This document shows, in pieces, positions 8,197 to 17,876 of a DNA stretch of 64,000 nt (position 1 is the stretch's first letter; the number at the start of each line of letters is the position of its first letter). The stretch is from the NCBI RefSeq assembly GCF_014648695.1, contig NZ_BMRP01000022.1:6900-70899 (forward strand), given 5' to 3'. Below the pieces are notes generated by a model, which saw only the letters and a program-made list of their open reading frames with translations, was not told where the DNA came from and did not search any database. The stretch is from Streptomyces albospinus (GTDB taxonomy: Bacteria; Actinomycetota; Actinomycetes; Streptomycetales; Streptomycetaceae). The translations under genes were made by a program, and so were the position numbers.

Positions 8197-11100
8197 TCAG
8201 CGTGTCACGTGCACAGGCGGGCCCAGGGTGGCTGCCACGCGGGTGAGCAGGTCCTCGACGGGTGGCAGCATCCACGGGGAGAGCGCGGCAACGCCGACCG
8301 AGGCGCCGACCCCTGTCCAGGCCACCGGGCCCAGTGGCGTGCATCCGAAGAAGTGGCTGATCCCGGGTGTCTGGACGATGCCGGCCAGGACGAGGGCGGA
8401 GCCGAAGGCGGTCGCCATCGTCAGGGGACTGTGCTGCCGGCCCCTGACGGTCTGGGTGAGCTGGGCTCCCACCACTCCGCACAGTGCCATGGTGCTGGTG
8501 CGCCGGGCAGAGCCGGGGGTGAGCCGGCCGATCAGCCATGCCGTGGTCGCGCCGAGCCCGGTGACCAGGCCGCGCTGGCGGATCTGATGGGCCAGCGGAG
8601 CCCCCAGGGCCGCGATACCCACCGGGGTGTCGTCCGAGGGGGGCTCCTCGCTCGGCTTCACGTCCTGGGGCGTGACGGCCACCGCCATGGCCGGGAACAT
8701 GTCGGTGAGAAGGTTGACCAGCAGCAACTGCCGTGTGGACAGAGGCGAGACGCCGTCGAGCAGCGTGCCCAGCACGGTGAAGCCGACCTCGCCGAAATTG
8801 CCGCCGATCAGGATGCTGATGGCGTCGCCCACGCTGCGCCACAGGGCCCGTCCCTCGGCGACCGCGTCGACGAGGACGGACAGCTCGTCACCGGTCAGGA
8901 CCAGGTCCGCCGCGTTCCGGGCCGCGGCCGACCCCCGCGCCGCGATGCCGACACCGACGTCCGCGGCGCGGATGGCGGCGGCGTCGTTCGCCCCGTCGCC
9001 GACCATGGCCACCACGCGCCCTGCCTCCCGCAGCGCCTCGATGACCTGGAGCTTCTGCTCCGGGGCGACGCGGGCCACCACGCCGCAGTCCCGCAGGAGT
9101 TCGGCCCGGCCGGCCCGGTCGAGGGCGGACAGCCGGTCGCCGGTGACCATGGTGACGTCCGCCGGCCAGCCCAGGGACACGGCGACCGTGCGGGCGGTCT
9201 GCGGGTGGTCACCGGTGAGTATCACCGGCCGCAGTCCTGCCTGGCGCAGCCCGGCCACCAGGGGAGCGGAACTGGCCCGCGGTGTGTCGGCCAGTGCCAC
9301 GAATCCCAGGAACTCCAGCCCCTGGAGCGGCTCGTCGAGCACGTCGGACACATCACCGGGAGAAAGCCGCCGCCGGGCGACGGCGAGGAGGCGCAATCCC
9401 TCACCGGCCAGGGACTGAGCCCTCTCCTCCGTATCAGGGGGGACGTCCGTGCAGCACGGCACCACGACCTCGGGCGCCCCCTTGACGACCAGTTGCGGCT
9501 CGTCGTCGGCGTGTTGCCCGACGGCAGCCGCGTAACCGCGACTGGCTTCGAACGGCCGGGTGTCGCTCTGCACCCACTTCCGGTCGAGCGGGGCCGCGGC
9601 GAGTACGGCCTCGTCGGTGGCGTGTGCGTGAACGCCCGTTTCATCGGCGTCCGGGCAGGCCCGGGCCGCGGTCAGCAACACCTTGGCGGGCTCGGGGTCG
9701 TCGGTCGTGTAGGCGGCGCCTCTGGTGGTGACCAGGCGCACGACGCGCAGCCTGTTCTCGGTCAGGGTCCCGGTCTTGTCGAAGCACATGGTGTCGATAC
9801 GGCCCAACGCCTCCAGCGTGCGTGGTGCGCGCACCAGCACCCCACGCCTGCTGAGCCTGCGGGCCGCAGCCATCTGCGCGACCGTCGCCACGAGCGGCAG
9901 ACCCTCCGGGACCGCTGCCACCGCGACCGCGACCCCGCCGCCGACGGCCTCGCGCACCGGCCTGCCGCGCAGGAGGGACAGTGCGGTGACCGCCGCTCCG
10001 CCCGCGAGGGTGAGCGGCAGCACCCTCTTCGTCAGTTCCTGGAGTCGGGCCTGGACACCCGCCGCGGGCGGCACCCGCGTGGCCAGGGACGCGGCGCGCC
10101 CGGCCTGTGTCTGGCCGCCGGTACCCACCACGACGGCACGCCCCCGCCCGGCCACCACCGTTGTGCCCTCGTACACCATGCAGCTACGGTCCGCCACGGC
10201 CGCGCGCGGTGTTGCGGCCACCTGCTTGCGGGTCGGCAGCGACTCACCGGTGAGGGCGGATTCGTCCACTTCCAGATCGGCTGCCTGAAGGAGTCGGGCA
10301 TCGGCGGGTACCACGTCGTCCGTGGCCAGTTCGATCAGATCACCCGGCGCGAGCCGGGCGGCGTCCACCGTCGCGGTCGCCCCCGTCCGGGAGTCGGTGA
10401 CGAGCCGGACCGTCTGCCGCTGGCCCACGGCGAGCGCTGCCAACGCGCGCTCGGCGCGCAACCGCTGCACCCCGCCCACCAGGGCGTTCATTCCCAACGC
10501 GCCGGTGACCAGGAGCGCGTCGACGGTGGACCCGAGAACCGCCGAGGCAGCCGCGCCGACCGCGAGAACAGGGGTGAGGGGATCGTCGAGTTCCGCGCGT
10601 ACGGCCGTGAACAACGAGACCGTCATGCGCGCCGGGGTGAAGACCGGCAACTGGGCCACGGCGTCCACGCGCGTACGCGCCCTGGACAGTACGCCGGGCA
10701 CCGTCCGGGGCCGCTCGGCCAGCCGCGACAACGCCTCAAGGGGGTGCAGGGTGTGCCAGGGGACGCGCGGCCCGGGGCGGGGCGCCTTGCGGCCGGCGGC
10801 ACCGTACGCGGCCCGCCAGCCCGTGAACAAGGCCGCGCCGGCAGCGGCGTTGACGGGACTCAACCGGATCCCGGCCGGCAGGAGCACACGGCGTGCGGGA
10901 GAACCTCCCGTGACCACCAGCAGCCCGGACAGCGCCGCCCCCGACTGGGCAAGGGTCTTGGAGCGGCGGCCCACGGCACGCGCGGCGGGAGCGGCGGCCA
11001 GCAGACGCCACACCCCCTCCAGACCGTTCAGCACCAGAACGTCCGCGCCCCAGACCACGGCACCGCGCTCGTCGGTGACGGACAGGGCGAGATCACCGGC

Positions 11101-12741
11101 CAGCAGCCCCGCGAGCAGGTGCTGACCGGCGGTGTCGTCATGGCTGATGCGGGCGACGGTCAGGACCACCCGTCCCTCGTCCTGGAGCTCGCGCACCACC
11201 TCGGCCAGCGGCCGTTCGGAGGCGACGACGGTGTCCGCCAGGGCACCGAATTCGCCGAGCGAAGGGTCGTCCACCATCACCACGCTCAGGCCGGCCCGGC
11301 GCGCCGCGTCCAGTACGTCCTCGGCGAGCGGGTCGAGCTCCCACCCGACCCCGACGATGCCGACGTCCGCCCCGCCCGCGGACGCGATCATCGAGCCGGT
11401 CTCCGCCGGCTCCTCCTCGCCGGGCGCCGGCCGCAGGTCCACCGCAACCCCGTCGACGGCAGCCGTCGCGTCACCGGAGCCGCGCAGCGCCGAGGTCGCC
11501 GCGTGCCACAGCCGGTCGTGGTCCCACGAGTCCGACGTGGGGCGGACGTCGAGGACAGTCCGACGCCGGCCGTGCAGGGCGCCCGGGTGAAGGACCACGG
11601 TGTCCACGAGCTCCAGTTGCCGCAGCCGCTCGACGCCGCGCACCAGCATCCCGCCATGGGCCAGCGCCAGGCCCAGCGCCGACGTGAAGGCCGCGGGTCC
11701 ATAGCGTGCGGCCTTGGGCGATCCGGCCAGCACTGCTTCCGCGGCCCCCGCCAGACGGCGGGTGAACACCAGTGTCGCGACCGCGCCCACCAGGCTTCCC
11801 GCGACCGCGACACCGGCGTACTCCTCGCCCGGGTTCGGCCGCACCGGCGGCCGGGGCAGCCCGGCCCCGGACAGGCTCGGCCGGTCCGGTACGCACAGGG
11901 CGTCGTGTGCGGTGTCGAACGCGGCGGCCCGGGCCAGCGCCTCCGCCAACTGGCCCGTTCGCAGGGCCCCGTCCAGGACGAGGGCGACCGGCGACTGACC
12001 CAGTCCGTGCGCGGCGGCATGGACGGCCGCCAACGCCAGATCGGTCCCTGCCGCGCCGAGCCGGCGGTGCAGCACGCCACGGACCCGGGAGTCCTCCCGC
12101 AGTACCGTCACCGCCGCGGTGACCAGCCGCGGGGGCCGCTTCAGCCGCATCATCCGCGCCGACACCGCCGTGGCGATGCCCGCCGTATCGCAGGCCAGGG
12201 CCAGAGCCGCGGCCCGAACCTCACCGATGCCCCCCGGATGCGGCAGCTGCGGTTCTTCCCCACCCCCGCGGTGCTCCAGTCCGTACCCGGTGGCCAACTC
12301 CGCCGCCCGGCGCTCGACCGCCCCGACCAGCGCCTCCCCGGCCACCTGGATCACCAACCTGGACAGGCCCGCGTCCCAGTAGGCAAGGAGCACGTCCGGG
12401 TGCTCCTGCACGGCCGCCGCCACCTTCTGTGCGGCCTGCTCCAGCCCCGTGACGTCGGTGGCGCCGGGGCGCGGGCGCAAGGGCAGCTGAAGCCGGCTTC
12501 CCGCGCGCCAGCAACCGTCGTCGGGAGTGAGCGCGCGACGGGCCACCCGGGTCACGCGCACCGCCGTGGCCGATGCCTCGGCCGCGGCGTTCGCCGCAGT
12601 GCGCACACCGGCGAAGGCAAGCTCGGCAGCCCCGCGCCGCAGCGCGTCGGCCGGGGAGGCGAGATGACGGACGACCCGGGCCGGAACGGCAAGCGCCCGA
12701 CCAAGACCGGCCGCAGGCAAGCCGGTCAGTAATCGCAGCAC
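8197..12741 (-). CDS. Large P-type cation ATPase, CtpI-like
   Basis: About 1514 aa from GTG 12741, chosen because AGGA lies five bases upstream; an alternative GTG at 12771 adds ten residues. The C-terminal two thirds hold the P-type ATPase core: TGES of the actuator near residue 830, the phosphorylated Asp in CFDKTGTLTEN at about 988, and the hinge MVGDGANDAAAIR at about 1246, with membrane helices between and after. The N-terminal 600 residues are a long extension with weak repeats of LVVMVDDP-type segments, as in mycobacterial CtpI; its role is unknown. The transported ion cannot be read from the sequence. The fifth codon is TTA, rare in Streptomyces, so translation may need the bldA tRNA. 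Confidence 0.85.
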   Translation of the reverse strand: MLRLLTGLPAAGLGRALAVPARVVRHLASPADALRRGAAELAFAGVRTAANAAAEASATAVRVTRVARRALTPDDGCWRAGSRLQLPLRPRPGATDVTGLEQAAQKVAAAVQEHPDVLLAYWDAGLSRLVIQVAGEALVGAVERRAAELATGYGLEHRGGGEEPQLPHPGGIGEVRAAALALACDTAGIATAVSARMMRLKRPPRLVTAAVTVLREDSRVRGVLHRRLGAAGTDLALAAVHAAAHGLGQSPVALVLDGALRTGQLAEALARAAAFDTAHDALCVPDRPSLSGAGLPRPPVRPNPGEEYAGVAVAGSLVGAVATLVFTRRLAGAAEAVLAGSPKAARYGPAAFTSALGLALAHGGMLVRGVERLRQLELVDTVVLHPGALHGRRRTVLDVRPTSDSWDHDRLWHAATSALRGSGDATAAVDGVAVDLRPAPGEEEPAETGSMIASAGGADVGIVGVGWELDPLAEDVLDAARRAGLSVVMVDDPSLGEFGALADTVVASERPLAEVVRELQDEGRVVLTVARISHDDTAGQHLLAGLLAGDLALSVTDERGAVVWGADVLVLNGLEGVWRLLAAAPAARAVGRRSKTLAQSGAALSGLLVVTGGSPARRVLLPAGIRLSPVNAAAGAALFTGWRAAYGAAGRKAPRPGPRVPWHTLHPLEALSRLAERPRTVPGVLSRARTRVDAVAQLPVFTPARMTVSLFTAVRAELDDPLTPVLAVGAAASAVLGSTVDALLVTGALGMNALVGGVQRLRAERALAALAVGQRQTVRLVTDSRTGATATVDAARLAPGDLIELATDDVVPADARLLQAADLEVDESALTGESLPTRKQVAATPRAAVADRSCMVYEGTTVVAGRGRAVVVGTGGQTQAGRAASLATRVPPAAGVQARLQELTKRVLPLTLAGGAAVTALSLLRGRPVREAVGGGVAVAVAAVPEGLPLVATVAQMAAARRLSRRGVLVRAPRTLEALGRIDTMCFDKTGTLTENRLRVVRLVTTRGAAYTTDDPEPAKVLLTAARACPDADETGVHAHATDEAVLAAAPLDRKWVQSDTRPFEASRGYAAAVGQHADDEPQLVVKGAPEVVVPCCTDVPPDTEERAQSLAGEGLRLLAVARRRLSPGDVSDVLDEPLQGLEFLGFVALADTPRASSAPLVAGLRQAGLRPVILTGDHPQTARTVAVSLGWPADVTMVTGDRLSALDRAGRAELLRDCGVVARVAPEQKLQVIEALREAGRVVAMVGDGANDAAAIRAADVGVGIAARGSAAARNAADLVLTGDELSVLVDAVAEGRALWRSVGDAISILIGGNFGEVGFTVLGTLLDGVSPLSTRQLLLVNLLTDMFPAMAVAVTPQDVKPSEEPPSDDTPVGIAALGAPLAHQIRQRGLVTGLGATTAWLIGRLTPGSARRTSTMALCGVVGAQLTQTVRGRQHSPLTMATAFGSALVLAGIVQTPGISHFFGCTPLGPVAWTGVGASVGVAALSPWMLPPVEDLLTRVAATLGPPVHVTR

Positions 12742-13282
12742 CACTGTCCTACTTTCGCGAGAAAGCCGCACCGGTTGTGACCGCGGTGGGGAGAGAGCTG
12801 TGCCCGAGACGGCCGGACAGCCGCCGGTTTCTGCCGGACGGGTCAGCCGGCCGCCTGGCCCGACGGCGTTTCGGCGTTGATCGGCACCGTACCGCCGCCT
12901 CGGCCGTGAGCCCGGAGCGATGTGGGCGTCGGCGCGCCCTTCACCCGCTTGGGGGCGCGGTGGGGGTCCGTTGGCGAACGCTGCTGGTCACCGGCCGGAG
13001 GGGCGGTGCCCCACCGCCGTTCCCGGGGATCCGCTGCGCCGGCCACACCACTGCGGCGCCGGCGGCCACCGCCGGCCACTCGACCACGCCCAGGATGCCC
13101 CGATCCTCCGGTACCCCTCGGCCGCAATGCCAGGGTCTCTCCTGCCAACGGCGGGTCTCCGGACGGGAAGTGACACCTGAAGACCGAAGCGGTCGTAGGC
13201 ACCAGCCCCGGCATTGCAGCGGATGAGGACGATGCCGCCGTAACCGGGGCCGGCTCGCCCCTCACGGCACGGGCCCAACCCC
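12742..13282. other. Intergenic region upstream of the P-type ATPase gene
   Basis: 541 bp with no recognisable gene. A small inverted repeat (CTTTC, 4 nt, GAAAG; 12752-12765) lies directly before the ATPase start and could be an operator or part of the leader. The remainder shows nothing clear. Confidence 0.5.
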
Positions 13283-14530
13283 TCACGGCAAGGGTTGCGG
13301 CGGCCTGGGGCCGCGGTACTGGCCGCTGGGACGCATACGGATGGGGCGCTCCTCGTACTCCTCCAGCGCATGGGCGATCCAGCCGGCGGTGCGGGCGACG
13401 GCGAAGACCGTTTCGCCCGCCTCGGAGGGCATCCCCGTCGCGACCGTGAGGACCGCCAGCGCCAGATCGACATTGGCGTGCAACGCGGTGTGCCGGGCAG
13501 TGGTCGCGACCACGTCGCGGGCGGCCTTCAGGGCGGGCTGAGCGCGCGGTACGTCCGCCAGCAGCCCGAAGAGGGTGCGCGCCCGCGGGTCCTCGCCCGG
13601 GTAGAGGATATGGCCCAGGCCCGGGACCCGGCGGCCCGCCCGGAGGTGATCGGCGACGGCGGCGGCTGCGCTGCCCCGGTCCAGCACCTCCAGCAACATC
13701 CGGTGCGCGGGTCCGCTCGCCGCGCCGTGCAGCGGCCCGTCCAGTGCCCCGAAGCCGGCCGAGACGATCGCGTACGGATGGGCGCGCGCCGAGGCGGCGA
13801 CCCGGGCGGCGAGGGTCGAGGCGGCCAGGTCATGGTCGATGAGCAGGACCAGCGCGGCGTCCAGGACGCGCAGGGACGGTGCGTCGGCCGGCTCGGAGGT
13901 CAGGCGCGACCAGAGGCGTGCGGCGAGCGGGCCGGCGGTGTGCTGCTCGGGGGCCTGCGGCGGCAGGGCGTCGACGAGGGTCGGGATGAGGCCGCGGGCG
14001 GTATCGAGGACGGCGTCCTCGGACAGGTCGAAGCGGAGCGGGTCGGCCGCTGCCGCGGCGATCAGCGCGACCCGTAGCCGGTCCATCTGCCCGCTGTGGG
14101 CCGGCAGGGCGGCAACCGCGTGGCGGGCCGCGGACAGCGCGTCCTGCGGCGCGGCGAACCGGATGCCGCGGTGCAGTTCGCCGGTCCACAGCCACTCGGC
14201 GACTTCCTCGTAGCTGTAGTGGGCGGCGAGCTCCGAGGTGTCGACGCCGCGGAAGTAGCAGTGGTCGCGGTCGATCAGGGTGATGCCCGTACGGACCGTC
14301 AACTCGCCGCCGGAGCCGGACGGTTCACGCCGCCCGGCACGCCGGGCGAGCGCGTCGACCTCCTTCGCGTCGAAGGTGCTGCCCCGACCGCCCGGTGCGC
14401 GGTGGCTGGTCAGCTGGCCGCGGCTGACATACGCGTAGACCGTCTCCGGCTTCACGCCGAGCCGGTCGGCCGCTTCCCGGGTGCTCAGCCGGCGCTCGCC
14501 CGGGTCCTGCGTCGTCTGTTGATCCGCCAT
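13283..14530 (-). CDS. Citrate synthase-family protein with N-terminal DNA-binding domain
   Basis: 415 aa. Residues about 14-60 (LSTREAADRLGVKPETVYAY, SRGQLTSHR) are an excisionase/MerR-like helix-turn-helix. The rest is a citrate synthase fold with all three catalytic residues visible: His in GPLHGAAS, His in GLGHILYPGEDPRA and Asp355 in HANVDLALAV. It is therefore either an enzyme that binds DNA, or a regulator that senses acyl-CoA or oxaloacetate through an enzyme fold. It is divergent from a second citrate synthase gene (14643) with a perfect palindrome in the shared promoter, which suggests auto- and cross-regulation (inference). Confidence 0.88.
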   Translation of the reverse strand: MADQQTTQDPGERRLSTREAADRLGVKPETVYAYVSRGQLTSHRAPGGRGSTFDAKEVDALARRAGRREPSGSGGELTVRTGITLIDRDHCYFRGVDTSELAAHYSYEEVAEWLWTGELHRGIRFAAPQDALSAARHAVAALPAHSGQMDRLRVALIAAAAADPLRFDLSEDAVLDTARGLIPTLVDALPPQAPEQHTAGPLAARLWSRLTSEPADAPSLRVLDAALVLLIDHDLAASTLAARVAASARAHPYAIVSAGFGALDGPLHGAASGPAHRMLLEVLDRGSAAAAVADHLRAGRRVPGLGHILYPGEDPRARTLFGLLADVPRAQPALKAARDVVATTARHTALHANVDLALAVLTVATGMPSEAGETVFAVARTAGWIAHALEEYEERPIRMRPSGQYRGPRPPQPLP

Positions 14531-14557
14531 GGCGCCACCGTATCCAGAGTCCTATGT

Positions 14558-14572
14558 ATTGATTCAATCAAT
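14558..14572. promoter_or_regulatory. Perfect palindrome between the two citrate synthase genes
   Basis: ATTGATT-C-AATCAAT, 7-bp arms with one central base, in the 112-bp divergent promoter. Related half-sites follow at 14584-14592 (TTGTATCAA) and about 14604-14610 (GAATCAA). The AT-rich sites stand out from the surrounding GC-rich DNA and are good candidates for the operator of the HTH-citrate synthase protein. Confidence 0.7.
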
Positions 14573-14642
14573 GTTGACGGTTCTTGTATCAAGCATAGAT
14601 AGTCGAATCAATATCCAGGGAGGAAGAGCAAGGAGATCCGTC

Positions 14643-15812
14643 ATGCCGATCGCCGAGGCGAACGCACCGATCGACGCACCCCGCGGACTCGCGGGGGTCA
14701 TCGTCACCGAGACCCGACTGGGCGACGTCCGGGGCCTCGAAGGCTTCTACCACTACCGCCAGTACTCCGCCGTCGAGCTGGCCATGAGCCGCAGCTTCGA
14801 GGACGTCTGGTACCTGATGTTTCACGGCACGCTGCCGGACGCGGCCCAGCTGGCGGCCTTCAAGGCCGAGACCGCCGCCCTGCGCCCGCTGTCCGCCGTC
14901 GTCCGCGACGCGCTGCCCGCCCTCGCCCATGCCGGCGCACTCGCCGGCCCGCTCGCCGGACTGCGCACCGCGCTCTCGCTGTTCGGCGCCACGGCCGGTT
15001 TCCGGCCGCTCTACGACGTCGATGCCGACCAGCGCCGGGCAGACGCGCTCGCCGCCTGCGCCGCCGTGCCGACCCTGCTCACCGCACTCCACCGGCTCGG
15101 CCAGGGGCAGGAGCCCATCGAGCCGCGGGCGGATCTCGGCCACGCGGCCAACTACCTCTACATGCTCACCGGCCAAGAACCGGAGCCGGAGCAGGTCCGG
15201 GCGATCGAGGCATACCTGATCTCCACCATCGACCACGGCTTCAACGCCTCGACCTTCACCGCCCGCGTCATCACCTCCACCGGCGCCGACCTCGCGGCCT
15301 GCCTCGTCGGCGCCGTCGGCGCACTCTCCGGGCCGCTGCACGGCGGCGCGCCCAGCCGTGCCCTGGACACTCTCGATGCCATCGGTACCCCCGACCGCAT
15401 CGACGCCTGGGTCCGCGACAGCGTGCTGCGCGGAGACAGGATCATGGGCTTCGGCCACCCCGTCTACCGCACCGAGGACCCGCGCTCCCGGATGCTGCGC
15501 GGTATCGCCGAGGAGTTCGGCGGCCCGCTGGTGGATTTCGCCGTCCAGGTGGAGACGCGGGTGGAGGCGCTGCTGGCCGAGCTCAAGCCGGGCCGCGAGC
15601 TGCACATCAACGTGGAGTTCTACGCGGGCGTGGTCATGGAGCTGTGCGGGCTGCCGAGGGAGATGTTCACGCCCACCTTCTGCGCGGCCCGTGTCGTCGG
15701 CTGGAGCGCCAACATCCTGGAGCAGGCCGAGGATTCGAAGATCATTCGCCCGGCTGCCCGGTACGTCGGCCCGCCCCCGCCGCAGCCGCTGCCCGCCGTC
15801 GCGCCCCGCTAG
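14643..15812 (+). CDS. Citrate synthase / 2-methylcitrate synthase-like protein with Asp-to-Glu change
   Basis: 389 aa from ATG 14643, preceded by AAGGAG. The citrate synthase fold is complete, with His233 in GPLHGGAPSR and His272 in GFGHPVYRTEDPR. The third catalytic residue, the Asp of the family motif NVDFYSG, is Glu325 here (INVEFYAG), and the usual GWxAH is GWSANILEQ. This may lower or change the activity, or mark a distinct subfamily; the divergent HTH-fused partner keeps Asp. Substrate would be oxaloacetate plus acetyl-CoA or propionyl-CoA, or another acyl-CoA. Transcription likely starts in the palindrome region and ends at the hairpin at 15924. Confidence 0.87.
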   Translation: MPIAEANAPIDAPRGLAGVIVTETRLGDVRGLEGFYHYRQYSAVELAMSRSFEDVWYLMFHGTLPDAAQLAAFKAETAALRPLSAVVRDALPALAHAGALAGPLAGLRTALSLFGATAGFRPLYDVDADQRRADALAACAAVPTLLTALHRLGQGQEPIEPRADLGHAANYLYMLTGQEPEPEQVRAIEAYLISTIDHGFNASTFTARVITSTGADLAACLVGAVGALSGPLHGGAPSRALDTLDAIGTPDRIDAWVRDSVLRGDRIMGFGHPVYRTEDPRSRMLRGIAEEFGGPLVDFAVQVETRVEALLAELKPGRELHINVEFYAGVVMELCGLPREMFTPTFCAARVVGWSANILEQAEDSKIIRPAARYVGPPPPQPLPAVAPR

Positions 15813-15923
15813 CCCCTGGCGTCGACTCCCGCCTGTCGAATGTCGCTTGTCGCCACCGGCAGCCCCTGCGCGCGGACGGCGGGAACTCGACGAGAGGACA
15901 GCAGGCGGGATTCAACCCGTGAA

Positions 15924-15960
15924 CAAGGGCCCTCGCCCAGGCCCCGGGTGAGGGCCCTTG
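15924..15960. terminator. Strong hairpin terminator
   Basis: CAAGGGCCCTCGCCC and GGGTGAGGGCCCTTG form a 15-bp stem with one G-T pair around a 7-nt loop, 111 bp after the citrate synthase stop. No T run. Confidence 0.8.
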
Positions 15961-16059
15961 CTGCGTCGTGCAAGGCCGGTGGTGGTTGATCACGTGCGCC
16001 GGGTAGTGAGTCGTAGTCGAGCTGACTAAGCGTCACATGATCTCCATCGGGAGTCTGTT

Positions 16060-17619
16060 ATGCGTCTGCGCCGCGCCGTCACGACCTTCGCCCTGAGTGT
16101 GGCCCTGCTGTGCGCCGTCCCGGGTCCCGTCCCCGCTGCGGCCCGGGAAGCTGTCGCGCGGACGGCCGCCGGGGCCGCGCCGGCAGTCACCCGGGACGGA
16201 GCGACAACCGCCCGGCCCGTACCGTCAGGCACCCTCACCTCGCCCGACGGCCGTACGCTCTTCACCGATCGGCACGGCCGCGTCCTGCGGCTGCGCGGGC
16301 TCAACCTGGGCAAGACCGACACGGTCACCGAGCAGCACGTCGCCCAACTGGCCCACGACGGCTTCGACTTGATGCGTCTCAACATCCAATGGGAGAAGGT
16401 CGAACCGCACCGCCGTCACTACGGCACCACCTATCTGCGCTACCTCGACCGGGTCCTGGGCTGGGCCGACCGCTACCGGGTACTGGTCCTGATCGACTGG
16501 CATCAGGACGTCTTCGGCCCGGCGTTCGGCCACAACGGCATCCCCGCCTGGGCCACCCGCACCGACGGACTGCCCTTCGAACCCGACCCCGACGACTGGT
16601 TCGCGGACTACTTCCAGCCCGCTGTACAGGCCGCGTTCACGCACCTGTACGACGACCCCGACCTGCGTGCCGCCCAGACTGCCGTATACGCCAAGGTCGC
16701 CACCGCGCTGCGCGGACACCGGTCCCTGCTGGGCTACGACCTCTTCAACGAGCCGTTCGGGCCGGTCCCCGGCGACCCGGCCAACCCCGACGACCAGATC
16801 CGTGCCTCCGCAGCCCTGGAACGCGGCCGGTTGGCAGCGATGTACCGGCGGCTGATCGGCGCCGTCCGCTCCGCCGACCGCAATGCCTGGCTCTTCCTCG
16901 AACCCACCGTCCTGGTCGGCCAGGGAGTCCCGACCAGCCTGCCCGGCTTCCACGATCCACGGCCCGGCCCCGGCCGCTTGGGCTACGCCCCGCACTACTA
17001 CGACACCGCCGTCGAATCAGGCGCCGACTGGAACCCCTCGGACCGCTTCATCGACCGCTACGAAGCCGGCATCGGCGGCTACCCCACCGCCCACCGGCTC
17101 CCGGTACTGGTCGGCGAGTGGGGCCCGCCCCAGGCGACGACCCCCGGGAACGCGGAGCTGATACGACGCCAGGTCGCCTCCATGGACCGTTTCGCCTCGG
17201 GCTGGGCGCTGTGGTACGACTGCCGCGCCGGCAACGGCAGCGGCTACTGCGCCTACAACCTCGACGGCAACCCCGCCCCCGGAAAAGAGCCGGCCTTCGC
17301 CCCGTACGCGCCGGCGGTGGCGGGGATCCCCGACACCGAGTCCTACACTCCCGCCACCGGCACGTACACCCTCACCCTGACCGCCGACCGCACCACACGC
17401 CGTGCCTGGACGCTGCTCTCCCTGCCCGCCACCACCTTCCCCGACGGAGCGCGGGTGTCCGTCACCGGGGCAGGCCCGGCGGTGGTGGTGGCAGGCGGTC
17501 CCGGCAGGGCCGGGCTGCTGCTCCCGGCGGCTCGGCCGGGAGCCACGGTGCGGGTGACGGCAACCATCCGCCCGCCCCACGTCGGCCGGCGTGCCCCGTC
17601 CCGCGTCGGCACGTCGTGA
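16060..17619 (+). CDS. Secreted glycoside hydrolase family 5 (endoglycosylceramidase-like)
   Basis: 519 aa. Residues 1-29 are a signal peptide (MRLRR, hydrophobic run, VPAAA). The GH5 barrel shows RGLNLGKTD, LMRLNIQWEKVEP, LVLIDWHQDVF, the acid/base Glu231 in DLFNEPFGP and the nucleophile Glu353 in VGEWGPP. The sequence order and DWHQD block resemble endoglycosylceramidases and related GH5 enzymes more than cellulases. The C-terminal 90 residues form a beta-rich domain (YTLTLTADRTTRRAWTLLS), probably a carbohydrate-interacting or accessory domain. It would act outside the cell on glycolipid or beta-glycan sugars. Alone between a terminator and a small hypothetical gene. Confidence 0.87.
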   Translation: MRLRRAVTTFALSVALLCAVPGPVPAAAREAVARTAAGAAPAVTRDGATTARPVPSGTLTSPDGRTLFTDRHGRVLRLRGLNLGKTDTVTEQHVAQLAHDGFDLMRLNIQWEKVEPHRRHYGTTYLRYLDRVLGWADRYRVLVLIDWHQDVFGPAFGHNGIPAWATRTDGLPFEPDPDDWFADYFQPAVQAAFTHLYDDPDLRAAQTAVYAKVATALRGHRSLLGYDLFNEPFGPVPGDPANPDDQIRASAALERGRLAAMYRRLIGAVRSADRNAWLFLEPTVLVGQGVPTSLPGFHDPRPGPGRLGYAPHYYDTAVESGADWNPSDRFIDRYEAGIGGYPTAHRLPVLVGEWGPPQATTPGNAELIRRQVASMDRFASGWALWYDCRAGNGSGYCAYNLDGNPAPGKEPAFAPYAPAVAGIPDTESYTPATGTYTLTLTADRTTRRAWTLLSLPATTFPDGARVSVTGAGPAVVVAGGPGRAGLLLPAARPGATVRVTATIRPPHVGRRAPSRVGTS

Positions 17620-17876
17620 GGGCGCCCCTCGGTGACCGGTCACGGCGGACCGCACGGCCCGAGTGCACCGCGATGTCCGCACCGACGGCTTGCGGCCCCT
17701 ACGGGCCAGGCGGTCACCGCGCGATTCGGTACAGAAGCGGACAAGAGGTGCCGGGCATGCGTCATCGGAGATGCGGCCACCCAGGTTGCCGGAGACTGTC
17801 CCGGCGATAGCGGTCGAATAACTTCTCTGCCGGGCGGATGTACCACGCCAGAGGGCCACAGGTAGGTTCTGCCCCC

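Noticed and set aside
8209..12732. Open frame of about 1500 codons on the + strand
   Set aside because: It mirrors the P-type ATPase gene, whose strand shows all family motifs; the + product is Gly/Arg/Gln-rich without any domain. High GC makes long antisense frames common here.
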